Positions 1-8,819 of a stretch of DNA of 64,000 bases are shown here, one piece after another. The number at the start of each line of letters is the position of its first letter. Positions within the stretch are counted from its first letter, which is position 1. Both the position numbers and the translations under genes were made by a program. The stretch is from Shewanella sairae. GTDB lineage: Bacteria > Pseudomonadota > Gammaproteobacteria > Enterobacterales > Shewanellaceae. Where the stretch lies: assembly GCF_023283535.1 (NCBI RefSeq), contig NZ_JAKILT010000018.1, positions 1-64,000 of the forward strand. Direction: 5' to 3'. The notes beneath the pieces were generated by a model, which saw only the letters and a program-made list of their open reading frames with translations, searched no databases and was not told where the DNA came from.

Positions 1-29
1 AATGAAAACCCCAAACGAGGTGCATGAAA

Positions 30-56
30 AAGCCAGTTGGGAGTACCAACTGGCTT
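30..56. terminator. perfect hairpin, terminator-like on the minus strand
   Basis: An 11-bp stem (30-40 with 46-56) encloses a 5-base loop. Read on the minus strand it is followed by five T residues, so it would end transcription coming from the right on that strand. On the plus strand no U run follows. It lies inside the possible N-terminal coding region of the NRAMP gene, which makes its role uncertain. Confidence 0.45.
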
Positions 57-154
57 AATAAAAACCGTCAACCTATTTTAGGACTAGACAGACATCTGTT
101 GGTCCGGGGTTTTTAACCCAAACGGCCGTATTCACCAATATCTACAAAATAGAT

Positions 155-1228
155 ATGGCATTTCCTGTTTTTGCCTCAATGTTTATCACTTTTGCCATCG
201 TCATGAACCTATGGCGTATCGTCGGTGTTTCTGGTTTACGTATCCAAGATATCGCAAATAAGATTGCCCCTGGTGCAGGTTACTTTATCGGTATTTTATT
301 AGCCCTCGGTGCCGTGGCTTTTAACTTTGGTAACGTCAGTGGTGCAGCACTGGGTTTAAATGTATTAACCGGTGTGGATACCACTTGGGGCGCTTTATTC
401 ACAGGCGTTGTTGGTTGCTTATTGTTTGTTTTGCATAACGCCTCAAAGCGGATGGATCAAATGGCGCGCTACTTAGGCCTATTTATGATTATTCTAATCG
501 CTTACGTTGCCATGACGAGCTTGCCACCTATGGGCGAAACCTTAACAGCAGCCGTGATGCCAGTTGATATGGGTAACCTAATATTACCGACCTTGACCAT
601 TGTTGGTGGCGCGGTAGGCGGCTACTATACTGGCGCGCAAAGATTGGTTGATATTGGCCTGCAAGGCAAAGACAACATAGCTGCGATTAAGTCTGCTGCT
701 TGGGCAGGGATCTCGATTGCCGTGGTTATCCGAATCTTACTGTTCTTAGCTGTATTTGGCGTAATTGCTGCTGGCGGTGTATTAGATACGAGCAACCCAG
801 CCGCTGATGCATTTAAACAAGGAGCAGGTGATTTAGGTTACTTTATTTTCGGTCTAGTGCTGTTTGTCGCCTCGATTACCTCTGTGGTGGGTAACTCTTA
901 TATGGCAGTCTCTTTGGTTAAAACCCTATTCCCTGCGATTGAACGCCAAGAAAAAGCGTGCTGTATTGGCTTTATCGTATTCACCAGCGTTGGCACTATC
1001 TTAATGGACATGCCCATTTTATTGTTAATGTTGGCAGGCCTAATTAACAGTTTAATCTTACCTATCGTGCTGGCATTTATGCTTGCTGCTACTCGTCGCA
1101 AAGACATTGTTGGCGACTATAAGCACCCGCTTTATTTGTCAATTATGGGGGTACTTATTGTCATTGGTATGGGCGCGGCAAGCTTTAGCAATGTCGGCAA
1201 TTTTGTCGCTAAGTTTATCGCTAGCTAA
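155..1228 (+). CDS. NRAMP-family divalent metal transporter, 5' end apparently disrupted
   Basis: Inner-membrane, probably proton-coupled uptake of divalent metals (Mn/Fe type), NRAMP family. About ten hydrophobic helices fill the 357 residues. The family's first-helix motif (GPGFLTQTAVF) is encoded at about 101-133, upstream of this ATG and in the same frame. That frame is open back to 62 but has no ATG, GTG or TTG, and two TAA codons precede it at 56-61. An ATG at 24 with GAGG at 17-20 opens a different frame (begins MKKPVGSTN, ends by 116), which could be the true N-terminus displaced by a one-base change around 85-100. Starting at 155 would remove part of helix 1, so the gene may be non-functional. 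Family assignment is good; metal specificity is unknown. Confidence 0.72.
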   Translation: MAFPVFASMFITFAIVMNLWRIVGVSGLRIQDIANKIAPGAGYFIGILLALGAVAFNFGNVSGAALGLNVLTGVDTTWGALFTGVVGCLLFVLHNASKRMDQMARYLGLFMIILIAYVAMTSLPPMGETLTAAVMPVDMGNLILPTLTIVGGAVGGYYTGAQRLVDIGLQGKDNIAAIKSAAWAGISIAVVIRILLFLAVFGVIAAGGVLDTSNPAADAFKQGAGDLGYFIFGLVLFVASITSVVGNSYMAVSLVKTLFPAIERQEKACCIGFIVFTSVGTILMDMPILLLMLAGLINSLILPIVLAFMLAATRRKDIVGDYKHPLYLSIMGVLIVIGMGAASFSNVGNFVAKFIAS

Positions 1229-1580
1229 TTCACTTTCAGGTTATTCGTTTTTCTGGCGCGGTATGACTTTACCGCGCCAATCTCAACCGCTTTGTATCTT
1301 CTATACGATTTTATTGCTCAAACTCTTCTTTCTAGCAATGCTTTGCCTAATCTTTATCTCCTGTCTTGTTACGCTCAGACTTTATAACGATTCAAGCTAA
1401 GTCATCCACTAAAGTCCTAACTACAAATCCCCTATTCACCTGTATTGTTCATCTGATTCAAGTTAAACTGCGCAACAAAATTCACACCACCCATTAACAA
1501 TGCGTTAGATGCTAATCTGTTTTAAATCGTAATGCATTGTTTAAAAACTACTTAATGCCTTCAAGGAGTCGAGAAGTCAC
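1229..1580. other. intergenic region with a hairpin
   Basis: Between the metal transporter and nhaD. A perfect 10-bp hairpin (1254-1263 with 1270-1279, loop TGACTT) lies just after the transporter stop. It lacks a U run and could be a weak terminator or RNA end protector. The rest is AT-rich leader of nhaD ending in the ribosome binding site AAGGAG at about 1562. I see no gene in it. Confidence 0.5.
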
Positions 1581-3008
1581 ATGAAAGTCAGTCATTTAAT
1601 ATTAGCCATACTATGCTGGGGACTGGCAACGCCAGCCTTTGCCAGTGAAGCCGGGTTAGATCTAACACAATCGGGCGTTGGTTATGCAGCATTAATCATA
1701 TTCTTTCTGGCTTACTGCTTAGTGATGGGAGAAGAGTATTTACAGCTACGTAAATCTAAACCCGTACTGCTAGCAGCTGGAATTATCTGGCTCATGATAG
1801 GCTTTGCTTATCAACAACAAGGCCAGATTGAAGTGGCTAAACAGGCCTTAGAGCATAACTTACTAGAATACTCTGAACTATTGCTGTTCTTACTGGTTGC
1901 AATGACCTATATCAGCGCCATGGAAGAGCGTCGATTATTTGATGGACTTCAGGCTTGGATGGTTAGTAAAGGCTTTAATTTCCGTACCTTATTTTGGTTA
2001 ACTGGCTTCCTTTCTTTTGTGATTTCACCGATTGCCGATAACCTAACTACCGCGTTGTTAATGTGTGCCGTTGTGATGAAAGTTGGCGGCGATAACTTAA
2101 AGTTCATCAACATTGCTTGTATCAATATCGTGGTTGCAGCCAACGCTGGTGGCGCATTTAGCCCATTTGGCGACATCACGACCTTAATGGTTTGGCAGGC
2201 AGGCTTAGTCAGCTTTGTTGAGTTTACCGACTTGTTTATTCCATCACTGGTTAACTACATTATCCCAGCAGTGATCATGTCGTTCTTTGTGCCTAAAACT
2301 AAACCTAACTGTGCTAACGAGAAGGTCGAGCTTAAGCGCGGTAGCAAGCGCATTGTAGCGCTATTTATATTGACTATCGCCACTGCAGTTAGCTTCCATG
2401 CCTTAGTGCACTTCCCGCCAGTTATCGGCATGATGATGGGCTTAGGTTACCTGCAATTCTTTGGCTTTTACCTACGTAAAACTCTGCCACGTTCACTTGA
2501 GAAAAAGAAAGCCGTTGCTATGGCTAATAAAGATGAAGCGGCACTTAAACGCTTAGGCTCAGTAGTACCATTTGACGTATTTAAACGTGTATCGCACGCA
2601 GAGTGGGATACCTTACTGTTTTTCTATGGCGTGGTAATGTGTGTGGGCGGCCTAAGTTTATTGGGTTACTTAGGCGTGGTATCAGATGTAATGTACAACC
2701 AATGGGACCCAATTTGGGCCAATGTGATGGTCGGCATTCTCTCTGCTATTGTCGATAATATTCCTGTGATGTTTGCGGTACTCACCATGCAGCCAGAATT
2801 GAGTCTGGGTAACTGGTTACTAGTGACATTAACCGCGGGCGTTGGCGGCAGTATGCTATCAATCGGCTCAGCCGCAGGTGTAGCACTAATGGGCGCCGCC
2901 CACGGTAAATATACCTTCTTTGGTCATCTAAAGTGGATGCCGGTCATTGCACTAGGTTACGCCGCGAGTATTTTGTGTCACCTATGGCTTAATGCTGACC
3001 TGTTTTAA
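1581..3008 (+). CDS. nhaD: Na+/H+ antiporter NhaD
   Basis: Inner-membrane sodium(lithium)/proton antiporter of the ion-transporter (ArsB/NhaD) superfamily, used for sodium and pH homeostasis in marine bacteria. The 475 residues begin with a signal-like segment ending in AFAS, as is usual for NhaD. Conserved patches are visible: SPIADNLTTALLM, a GGAFSPFGDITTLMVW loop, and near the C-terminus SAIVDNIPVMFAVL with a glycine-rich GVGGSMLSIGSAAG segment. The length fits the family. The start is supported by AAGGAG about 14 bases upstream. It has its own leader and a bidirectional terminator behind it, so it looks monocistronic. Confidence 0.93.
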   Translation: MKVSHLILAILCWGLATPAFASEAGLDLTQSGVGYAALIIFFLAYCLVMGEEYLQLRKSKPVLLAAGIIWLMIGFAYQQQGQIEVAKQALEHNLLEYSELLLFLLVAMTYISAMEERRLFDGLQAWMVSKGFNFRTLFWLTGFLSFVISPIADNLTTALLMCAVVMKVGGDNLKFINIACINIVVAANAGGAFSPFGDITTLMVWQAGLVSFVEFTDLFIPSLVNYIIPAVIMSFFVPKTKPNCANEKVELKRGSKRIVALFILTIATAVSFHALVHFPPVIGMMMGLGYLQFFGFYLRKTLPRSLEKKKAVAMANKDEAALKRLGSVVPFDVFKRVSHAEWDTLLFFYGVVMCVGGLSLLGYLGVVSDVMYNQWDPIWANVMVGILSAIVDNIPVMFAVLTMQPELSLGNWLLVTLTAGVGGSMLSIGSAAGVALMGAAHGKYTFFGHLKWMPVIALGYAASILCHLWLNADLF

Positions 3009-3031
3009 GCGTTCCCACTAATTAAGTGCAT

Positions 3032-3061
3032 AAAAAAGCTCGGCTTAAGCCGAGCTTTTTT
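3032..3061. terminator. bidirectional rho-independent terminator
   Basis: A near-perfect palindrome with a GC-rich core (GCTCGGC/GCCGAGC) flanked by six A on the left and six T on the right. It serves nhaD from the left and the convergent M20 peptidase gene from the right. Confidence 0.9.
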
Positions 3062-3084
3062 ATGACTAGACACACAATGAGTAA

Positions 3085-4191
3085 TTAGCGGGTTAGATAA
3101 CAATGAATGAAGTCAGTTATCGCCACCATATCGGCAACCGCAATAAACTCATCGGTGGTGTGCACTTTAGCCATCCCCGTTGATAAGTTAACCGTCTTTA
3201 AGCCATTAGCGTTAAAGATGTTAGCGTCCGAACCACCGCCAGTCGGCTTGGTCATCGCATCAATACCAATAGCGGAAAACGTATCTTTAATCTCTAAAAC
3301 GTGCGCGTCTTCATCAGCGATATGATAAGCGTTATAAGAGCGACTTGAATCAATCTCTACAATAGCGCCATGCTTTTGCGCCGCGGCTTCAAAAGTCGAC
3401 ACCATATGCTCAACTTGCTTAGCTAGCTTGTCATCATTAAGTGAGCGCGCTTCTGCTTCAATATACAGCTCTGGCATCACAATGTTAGTCGCCTGTCCGC
3501 CTTGTACCACACCAATGTTAGCTGTGGTTTCAGCATCAATGCGGCTAAGCTGCATCTTGCTAATCGCATCTGCTGCGACCGTTAACGCATTGATCCCTGT
3601 TTCAGGCTCTAATCCCGCGTGAGCAGGTTTGCCTTTAATGGTCACTTTCAGGCTTTGCTGCCCAGGCGCTGTGGTGATAATCGTGCCAATAGGGCCGCCA
3701 GAATCAAGTACGATTGCTTGCTTAGATTCAATCTTACTGATGTCGAAATTTTTAGCGCCGTGCATGCCGCGCTCCTCGAATACAGTAAACGCCACTTCAA
3801 GGGTTTTATGGGCTTTACCGCTCTCTTGAATACTGCGAACAGCCTCCATCACTGCTGCGATACCCGATTTATCATCGCCGCCCAAAATGGTGTCGCCTTT
3901 AGAGCGAATAATGCCGTCTTCAATAATTGGCTCAATATTATTACTGGGGGTAACCGTATCCATATGGCTGCTGAAAGCAATACTGCCAGCAAGTGACCCC
4001 GCTAACTTGCCGTAGATATTAAAGCCATTGGTGATTTCACCAGGCACCGCAAGTTTAGTCACTTCAAAACCCAGCTCGCCAAGCTGCTCAGCCAACGCCT
4101 CAGCCACTGCTTTTTCATTGCCTGATTCACTGTCGATTTTCACCAGCGAAATAAAGTGTTCAACGAGTCTTTGTTGGTTAATGCTTGTCAT
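3085..4191 (-). CDS. PepT-like M20 family metallopeptidase
   Basis: Zinc aminopeptidase-type enzyme of the M20 family, closest in pattern to the PepT-like branch; probably cytosolic and acting on small peptides. Metal and catalytic residues are visible in order: SHMDTV (His, Asp), GGDDKSG (bridging Asp), EERGMHG (catalytic Glu pair), LDSGG, and a C-terminal HTTDEF. The dimerisation insert lies between (KPAHAG onward). I prefer the ATG at 4191 (begins MTSINQQRL, 368 residues). The longer frame to 4224 starts with TTG, has no ribosome binding site and adds 11 residues unlike the family. Convergent with nhaD. Substrate is inferred only from family. Confidence 0.85.
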   Translation of the reverse strand: MTSINQQRLVEHFISLVKIDSESGNEKAVAEALAEQLGELGFEVTKLAVPGEITNGFNIYGKLAGSLAGSIAFSSHMDTVTPSNNIEPIIEDGIIRSKGDTILGGDDKSGIAAVMEAVRSIQESGKAHKTLEVAFTVFEERGMHGAKNFDISKIESKQAIVLDSGGPIGTIITTAPGQQSLKVTIKGKPAHAGLEPETGINALTVAADAISKMQLSRIDAETTANIGVVQGGQATNIVMPELYIEAEARSLNDDKLAKQVEHMVSTFEAAAQKHGAIVEIDSSRSYNAYHIADEDAHVLEIKDTFSAIGIDAMTKPTGGGSDANIFNANGLKTVNLSTGMAKVHTTDEFIAVADMVAITDFIHCYLTR

Positions 4192-4481
4192 CTGTGGCAA
4201 CGCTTTGTTATGTAAAATAGACAATCATCATAAACCCAAGTGAGCGCCTTAATCGCAGGAGTAAATCAAAGAAATGCAACAAAGCACCTGATAAAGTTAA
4301 TTTTAGAAATCCTTAGTAAATCTTCTATCTAAAAGCCAATTTTTAAAACCAATACCTTTATCACAACCTCTATTGCAATTTTTATATATGATTCCAGATC
4401 AACTCTTCCATAATATTCAAGTCGAAGAAACTCTTTGTTTCACCTAGAATCACTCCCCGAGTAACACGTTAAAATAAAAAA

Positions 4482-4871
4482 ATTCTACTTTGTGCTGTTA
4501 TATCGATAACAGCTGCTGGTTGCGCTACACCTAAAATTAGAGTTCCTGTTGATGCAAATAAAATAACTTACTATAACCCTGTTGTATCAGCTTTAATGAA
4601 CTGTATGCCTGTAACGTCATTCACTGTGCCCAAACAACATCCAAATAATTTCGAACGTTTTATAAAAGTAGAGGCGTATAAACAAGGCGCTACTCATTAC
4701 TCTGTTCACATAACTGATGAAACCTGGAAAGGCTTGCCAATCGCGGGTGAAGTCGATGCTTATTTCTGCCAAAAGAAAGAAGATAGACCAGCAGCTCCGC
4801 AGCAACAAACTCAACCTCAACTACCTGTTTATATAATAAATAACAATAACAATAACAATAACAATAACTAG
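4482..4871 (+). CDS. small lipoprotein gene with lost start codon and poly-Asn tail
   Basis: Unrecognised exported protein. The frame encodes KKILLCAVISITAAGC, a lipoprotein signal peptide with Cys at about 4521, then a domain with two further Cys, then a Pro/Gln-rich stretch ending in ten Asn codons. No start codon precedes the signal peptide. The bases at 4471-4484 read as AT followed by seven A, where ATG plus seven A would give MKKILL, so a single G seems to have been deleted. The first in-frame ATG (4596) lies within the mature protein and would make a cytosolic fragment. Either the gene is dead or it uses the ATT at 4482. Confidence 0.5.
   Translation: MLLCAVISITAAGCATPKIRVPVDANKITYYNPVVSALMNCMPVTSFTVPKQHPNNFERFIKVEAYKQGATHYSVHITDETWKGLPIAGEVDAYFCQKKEDRPAAPQQQTQPQLPVYIINNNNNNNNNN
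4839..4868 (+). repeat. AAT-AAC hexanucleotide repeat coding ten Asn
   Basis: Five tandem copies of AATAAC, in frame, encode the Asn run that ends the lipoprotein. Because the unit is six bases, slippage would change the length of the tail and not the frame. Confidence 0.9.
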
Positions 4872-4936
4872 TTTGGCTAATTTGAACTTTAAAGTTTCTA
4901 GCAAAACGTTTCCTTTTCAGCCGTTCAGTTAAACTT

Positions 4937-4965
4937 AAGGTCCATTTCTCTAAATGGACCTTTTT
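4937..4965 (+). terminator. rho-independent terminator
   Basis: An 11-bp stem (4937-4947 with 4952-4962) with loop CTCT is followed by a run of T. It closes the lipoprotein gene. Confidence 0.88.
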
Positions 4966-5113
4966 CAATACGACAAGAATAGAATTTTAATACCCTATTC
5001 TTCAAAGAGCACAAAGATATCCTTCGGTTGTTGATTTATCATTGTTCTGCATAGAGAATAACAGCTAGTTTGAGCGGTTTATTCAATTGTATAGATTTAG
5101 GAGAATCCATTCG

Positions 5114-5548
5114 ATGATGACAAAATGGGCAACACGTTTTTTGCAAATGGCCGAGCTCGTTGCATCTTGGAGTAAAGATCCCTCGACTCAAGTGGGCGCG
5201 GTGATCACTGAAAATAACCGAATTGTTTCTTTAGGTTTTAACGGCTACCCTCATGGTGTGTCTGATAGCGCAGAAACCGACAACCGTGAGATGAAGCTGC
5301 TCAAAACCCTGCACGCAGAAGAAAACGCGATTCTTTACGCTAAGCGTGACCTTAGCGGCTGTGAGATTTGGGTAACTCACTTCCCTTGTCCGAACTGCGC
5401 AGCCAAGATTATCCAAACAGGGTTAAGCACTGTACATAGTCCAATGCCAAGCGAAGATTTTCAATCACGCTGGGGCGACAAGATTAAGATCAGCGAAGAT
5501 ATGTTTGCCCAAGCAGGCGTCAAAGTTGATTGGATGACAGCTGACTAA
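5114..5548 (+). CDS. dCMP deaminase family protein
   Basis: Zinc deaminase of the deoxycytidylate deaminase (ComEB-like) family: converts dCMP to dUMP, feeding thymidylate synthesis in the cytosol. Zinc-site residues are HAEEN (His ligand and catalytic Glu) and PCPNC (two Cys ligands). GFNGYPHG and the early KDPSTQVGAV are typical of the family. 144 residues, normal length. The ATG at 5114 has AGGAGA about ten bases upstream; the longer frame starts with TTG at 5087 ahead of that site and is rejected. A second ATG at 5117 is equally possible. It stands alone with a terminator on each side. Confidence 0.88.
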   Translation: MMTKWATRFLQMAELVASWSKDPSTQVGAVITENNRIVSLGFNGYPHGVSDSAETDNREMKLLKTLHAEENAILYAKRDLSGCEIWVTHFPCPNCAAKIIQTGLSTVHSPMPSEDFQSRWGDKIKISEDMFAQAGVKVDWMTAD

Positions 5549-5573
5549 CACAAGCCTCTCAAAAAGCATAAAC

Positions 5574-5603
5574 AAAAGGATACCGATTGGTGTCCTTTTG
5601 TTT
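5574..5603 (+). terminator. rho-independent terminator
   Basis: An 11-bp stem (5574-5584 with 5589-5599, one U-G pair) with loop GATT is followed by a T-rich tail. It sits directly behind the deaminase gene. Confidence 0.85.
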
Positions 5604-5655
5604 ATTATCACTAACTATTTGAATTTTAATAGCTGTTAGCTGAATTTATAGGTGC

Positions 5656-6228
5656 ATGAAAATGAGCCAGTACTTTTTTGCCGTTGAGAACATGAATATT
5701 CCTTTTTATGACTTTCCCGACGAGTTCTCAGGTGCAGTCCCTACCAATATATTTACTCACCCAGCAGAACCTGTACCCCTAGTCGTAAAATTTACTGGTG
5801 ACGATGTACATCAACTCGCGGATATCTTTTTAGTACCGGGACTGAGTATTAAGCAGACGTTATTCCAACAATTAAAGCTGAACGATATCTATGCTACCAA
5901 TTGGGTTCAAATAATCTTGTTTGATCAAGGTGGGCACCTGTATCAAATGCTACAAGTTGAAAACGAGATAAAAGCTATCGATCGCCAACAAAGTGAATTC
6001 GACTTTTATGATGAATTTAATGGTGGTGAATTTATTTCTGGAATGAATAAACTGATTTTAGACCAAAGTTTGTTAAGTAAAATCCCTCTACAACAGCGGC
6101 TTATTTTTCGCGATGCGGGCTGGAAGGACAAGCTATTTTTTCATAAGAGTGTCGTCGATACTATCATGCAATCTCAGTCTAAAGGAATCGACTTTATCCC
6201 TGCTGAAGGCTATAACGAATTTAGCTAA
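5656..6228 (+). CDS. Imm11-like (DUF1629) orphan immunity-type protein
   Basis: A 190-residue soluble protein without signal peptide or membrane segments. The C-terminal third (LIFRDAGW, then FFHKSVVDTIM and GIDFIPAEGY) matches the pattern of the DUF1629/Imm11 family, whose members are often immunity proteins beside polymorphic toxins. No toxin gene is next to it, so here it is an orphan. Assignment is from memory of the family's C-terminal motif; the N-terminal part is not diagnostic. The start at 5656 has a weak AGG site; an ATG two codons later is also possible. Confidence 0.62.
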   Translation: MKMSQYFFAVENMNIPFYDFPDEFSGAVPTNIFTHPAEPVPLVVKFTGDDVHQLADIFLVPGLSIKQTLFQQLKLNDIYATNWVQIILFDQGGHLYQMLQVENEIKAIDRQQSEFDFYDEFNGGEFISGMNKLILDQSLLSKIPLQQRLIFRDAGWKDKLFFHKSVVDTIMQSQSKGIDFIPAEGYNEFS

Positions 6229-6271
6229 TCCTAGTTAACAGGTTCCCACTCTTCTTTACTCGGCAACAAAA

Positions 6272-6294
6272 AAGCCCCGTTAACAACGGGGCTT
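6272..6294 (-). terminator. rho-independent terminator
   Basis: A 10-bp stem AAGCCCCGTT/AACGGGGCTT with a 3-base loop. On the minus strand it is followed by six T, so it terminates the gene at 6318-7679. It may also slow the plus-strand Imm11-like transcript. Confidence 0.9.
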
Positions 6295-6317
6295 ACTGTT
6301 TTGAGTTAAAGGATTAA

Positions 6318-7679
6318 TTAAAACTGTGCTTTAACCCAAACCATACGATGGTCTGAAGAGATATCTTTCTTCTTACCGCCACCAATACGATCGTCGTTAA
6401 ATAGCAAACGGCCTTCTTCATAAGTTGCCTGCCAGTAAACACCTGAGTCTACAATGTTTAGCGATGCAGAAGGAATTGCATGGTCAGCATTTATGCCGCC
6501 ACTTCCGAACTCTGCAGTAATGCGGTTCGGGTATGGGTGATTAGGGCTACCTTCTACAGCATACTCAGCAGCGCCATAACTTGTTGGGTACAAATCACCG
6601 TTAGTCACGTTTTGGTTGACGACTGGATCAGCATGCAGTGCAGCCATCACTTCAGTCATACCGTCACCCGCACCTGTTGCCGCATCAAGGTTTTGGTCAC
6701 CAACAATAACAAAGTGTGCACCTTCTGTAAGCGCGCCGGTTTTTCCTGCGTCATCATAAAAATCTTGTGCATTAGTTACATAGCTATGCCAGAACTCAAC
6801 TTCTGCAGCATTCTGTAGCAAGTTTTTACCTGTATCAAATACAGGTGGAGTAGGGTGAGACATTAGGATATGGATAGTTTCAGTACCATCTTTAGTCGGT
6901 ACTAAAATTGGTGCATCAACGTGGTTTTTAGATGATAGTGTCATTAGTTGCCACTCTTCATCTGTATACCAGTTTTCGCCATCTAAGAATGGGTTTTCAG
7001 CGCCTTCAAGATCTTTCCATTTAAAGTTTTGGAAAGTACGGGTATTTTTAGTATCGATTTCATACTTAGACATTAACGCAAATGCGTATTGTCCGTGGTA
7101 CTTACCAAAGCCCCAAGAATCATTAGCATAATTGAAAGAATTAACATCTTCCTTTTTTGCTACATAGCCGTCATTGTTCAAATCAAAGCCACTTAAGCGG
7201 CCAGTGTTAGTGCCATAGCTTTCAGCGAATGGGTATTCGATTGGTTCTAGGTTAGCTTCACCGCCGGCACCATCAAGACTTTGTGCAACTGAAAGGTAAT
7301 TTGTTTGGAAACCTTTAAGTGCTGATAAATCTTCACCTGTACCATCGTTGTTGTATTCACCCATCATTAATACATCTGGACGAGTCTTTTGGATAATCGC
7401 AGCAACGTTACGGATTTGAATCACTTTTTCAGCTGTTGTTTTATCTGCTGGTGCCATCGCATCGCGATCTTCTAGGTAAGTTTCAACTAACGCAGTTTGC
7501 TGTGCAGAAGTCAGTGCCATTTCAGCAACTAAGTCTTCAAATGTATTACGATCGAAAGATAGATTGTAAGTGGCAATTTTAACTTCAGTATGGTCTACAT
7601 ACTTTACATCGTCATCATTACAACCGGTAAGAAGTGCAACACCTACAGCCAAAGCTGCAGCAGTTTTTAGTAATTTCAT
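6318..7679 (-). CDS. endonuclease/exonuclease/phosphatase-fold lipoprotein
   Basis: Exported lipoprotein: signal peptide ending LLTGC (Cys 20), then a DNase I-like (EEP) fold of about 430 residues. Fold landmarks are IATYNLSF near the start, MMGEYNNDG (metal-binding Glu), SHPTPPVF, VGDQNLDA (the Asp-x-Asn pair) and the final SSDHRMVWV (Asp-His). A short NNDG segment near the middle resembles a calcium loop. The likely activity is a secreted or outer-membrane phosphodiesterase, possibly a nuclease for scavenging extracellular DNA or an esterase of lipids; the sequence does not tell which. Monocistronic with its own terminator. Confidence 0.8.
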   Translation of the reverse strand: MKLLKTAAALAVGVALLTGCNDDDVKYVDHTEVKIATYNLSFDRNTFEDLVAEMALTSAQQTALVETYLEDRDAMAPADKTTAEKVIQIRNVAAIIQKTRPDVLMMGEYNNDGTGEDLSALKGFQTNYLSVAQSLDGAGGEANLEPIEYPFAESYGTNTGRLSGFDLNNDGYVAKKEDVNSFNYANDSWGFGKYHGQYAFALMSKYEIDTKNTRTFQNFKWKDLEGAENPFLDGENWYTDEEWQLMTLSSKNHVDAPILVPTKDGTETIHILMSHPTPPVFDTGKNLLQNAAEVEFWHSYVTNAQDFYDDAGKTGALTEGAHFVIVGDQNLDAATGAGDGMTEVMAALHADPVVNQNVTNGDLYPTSYGAAEYAVEGSPNHPYPNRITAEFGSGGINADHAIPSASLNIVDSGVYWQATYEEGRLLFNDDRIGGGKKKDISSDHRMVWVKAQF

Positions 7680-7968
7680 ATATGACCCATCTTTAATTAT
7701 TTATTATATTTAGCTCAATTGATTTGAGCTTGAGGCGGAGTCTATACAGGCGTATAAGAAAAGAAAGCGCTATCATGCCTTTTTGTGACTGTCGACATAA
7801 ATAGTTACAACTTATAACCATGAGCACACACACAACAACAAAACACTAACAACAAAAGAGTTAGGTAAACTATCAACCTTTTGGTTATTCAACAAATTGT
7901 TAAGTTTCGGTACAGCATACTGCCACTATATTGATTGTCAGATTAGGATGATTAAGCAGAGGTGATAG

Positions 7969-8286
7969 ATGATGCAACTAACTCAAACATTAACTAAAAA
8001 AGCAAAGTTACTGGCTGTAGTGACTTGTGGTTTAATGCTGTCATTTAATACCGCCTACGCCTCAAGCAATACGGCCGTTACCGCCAAACTGGTAAAGTCT
8101 AACGCACAAGACAACTTATTGATTTGCCAATACCAAACCGTCTCAGCTAGCCATTTTCAAGTGTTTGACAAAGTACTCGACAATGAGCATTCCTGCCCTA
8201 GCAATTTATTAGTTGCCCCAGAGCCTATGGTTAGCCAAGCAGAAGCAGCCCAGCTAAAACAACTATTCTCTCAGCAATACGATTAG
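7969..8286 (+). CDS. small exported protein of unknown function
   Basis: Not recognised. 105 residues with a clear signal peptide (KKAKLLAVVTCGLMLSFNTAYAS), leaving a mature domain of about 72 residues with two Cys (LLICQY and HSCPSN) that could form a disulphide in the periplasm. AGAGGTG lies 7 to 12 bases before the ATG. No obvious partner gene. Confidence 0.72.
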   Translation: MMQLTQTLTKKAKLLAVVTCGLMLSFNTAYASSNTAVTAKLVKSNAQDNLLICQYQTVSASHFQVFDKVLDNEHSCPSNLLVAPEPMVSQAEAAQLKQLFSQQYD

Positions 8287-8819
8287 CGCATTAATCTCAC
8301 TAACGCTTGCAGCCTTGATTTATAGCAATCAAGGCTCAGCTAACATTCAATTTGCAATGCCATTTATTGCAGCATTATTCAGTTCACAACTCACTCAAAA
8401 ACGGCTTAAACAGTTAAAGCAACGACTTGATTATTTATATCCTTGATTTATATGTCATTCAGTTAGGTTATAGTATTTTCGTTAACTCTAATTTACACCT
8501 AAAAAAGCTAGCATCAAATCTGCTAAAATTATCCCACTTAAACAGTTGTTCTCACTAAAATAACCTGCCACCGCTAAACCTTTACTCTAATCGTAACTAA
8601 ATGTTTACGCTATTTTTCGCATTCACAAATAATAACCCTACAAAAGCTAAGTCATTGATATTTAGTTTGACTGCAGCAAATTCTCACGCTTAGTTATATG
8701 CAAGCAATGTGAATAATTAGTTACTTACATTGCTTGTAAGACATGTTAATACACGGCTCCTGTTACGTGTTAAGTTGTCGCGTTTTCACAGCGAGCTTCA
8801 CACAATGTGAAGGTACACA
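8287..8819. other. intergenic region before the subtilase
   Basis: Holds a perfect 10-bp hairpin (8311-8320 with 8327-8336) without a U run, a possible short reading frame to 8446, and then an AT-rich leader in front of the protease gene. I see no convincing gene beyond the short frame listed separately. Confidence 0.4.
8315..8446 (+). CDS. possible 43-residue membrane-basic peptide
   Basis: A frame open from 8258 to the TGA at 8444 reads as a hydrophobic stretch followed by a basic tail (FIAALFSSQLTQKRLKQLKQR), protein-like in composition. It overlaps the end of the preceding exported protein gene, but the only usable starts are TTG at 8315 or ATG at 8357, and neither has a good ribosome binding site. 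It could be a genuine small protein, a decayed gene end, or chance. Confidence 0.2.
   Translation: MIYSNQGSANIQFAMPFIAALFSSQLTQKRLKQLKQRLDYLYP

Noticed and set aside
1083..1400. 105-codon frame overlapping the end of the NRAMP gene
   Set aside because: Mostly in another frame of the transporter and without a ribosome binding site.
3619..3996. 125-codon plus-strand frame inside the M20 peptidase
   Set aside because: Complement of a gene with all catalytic motifs; low-quality protein.
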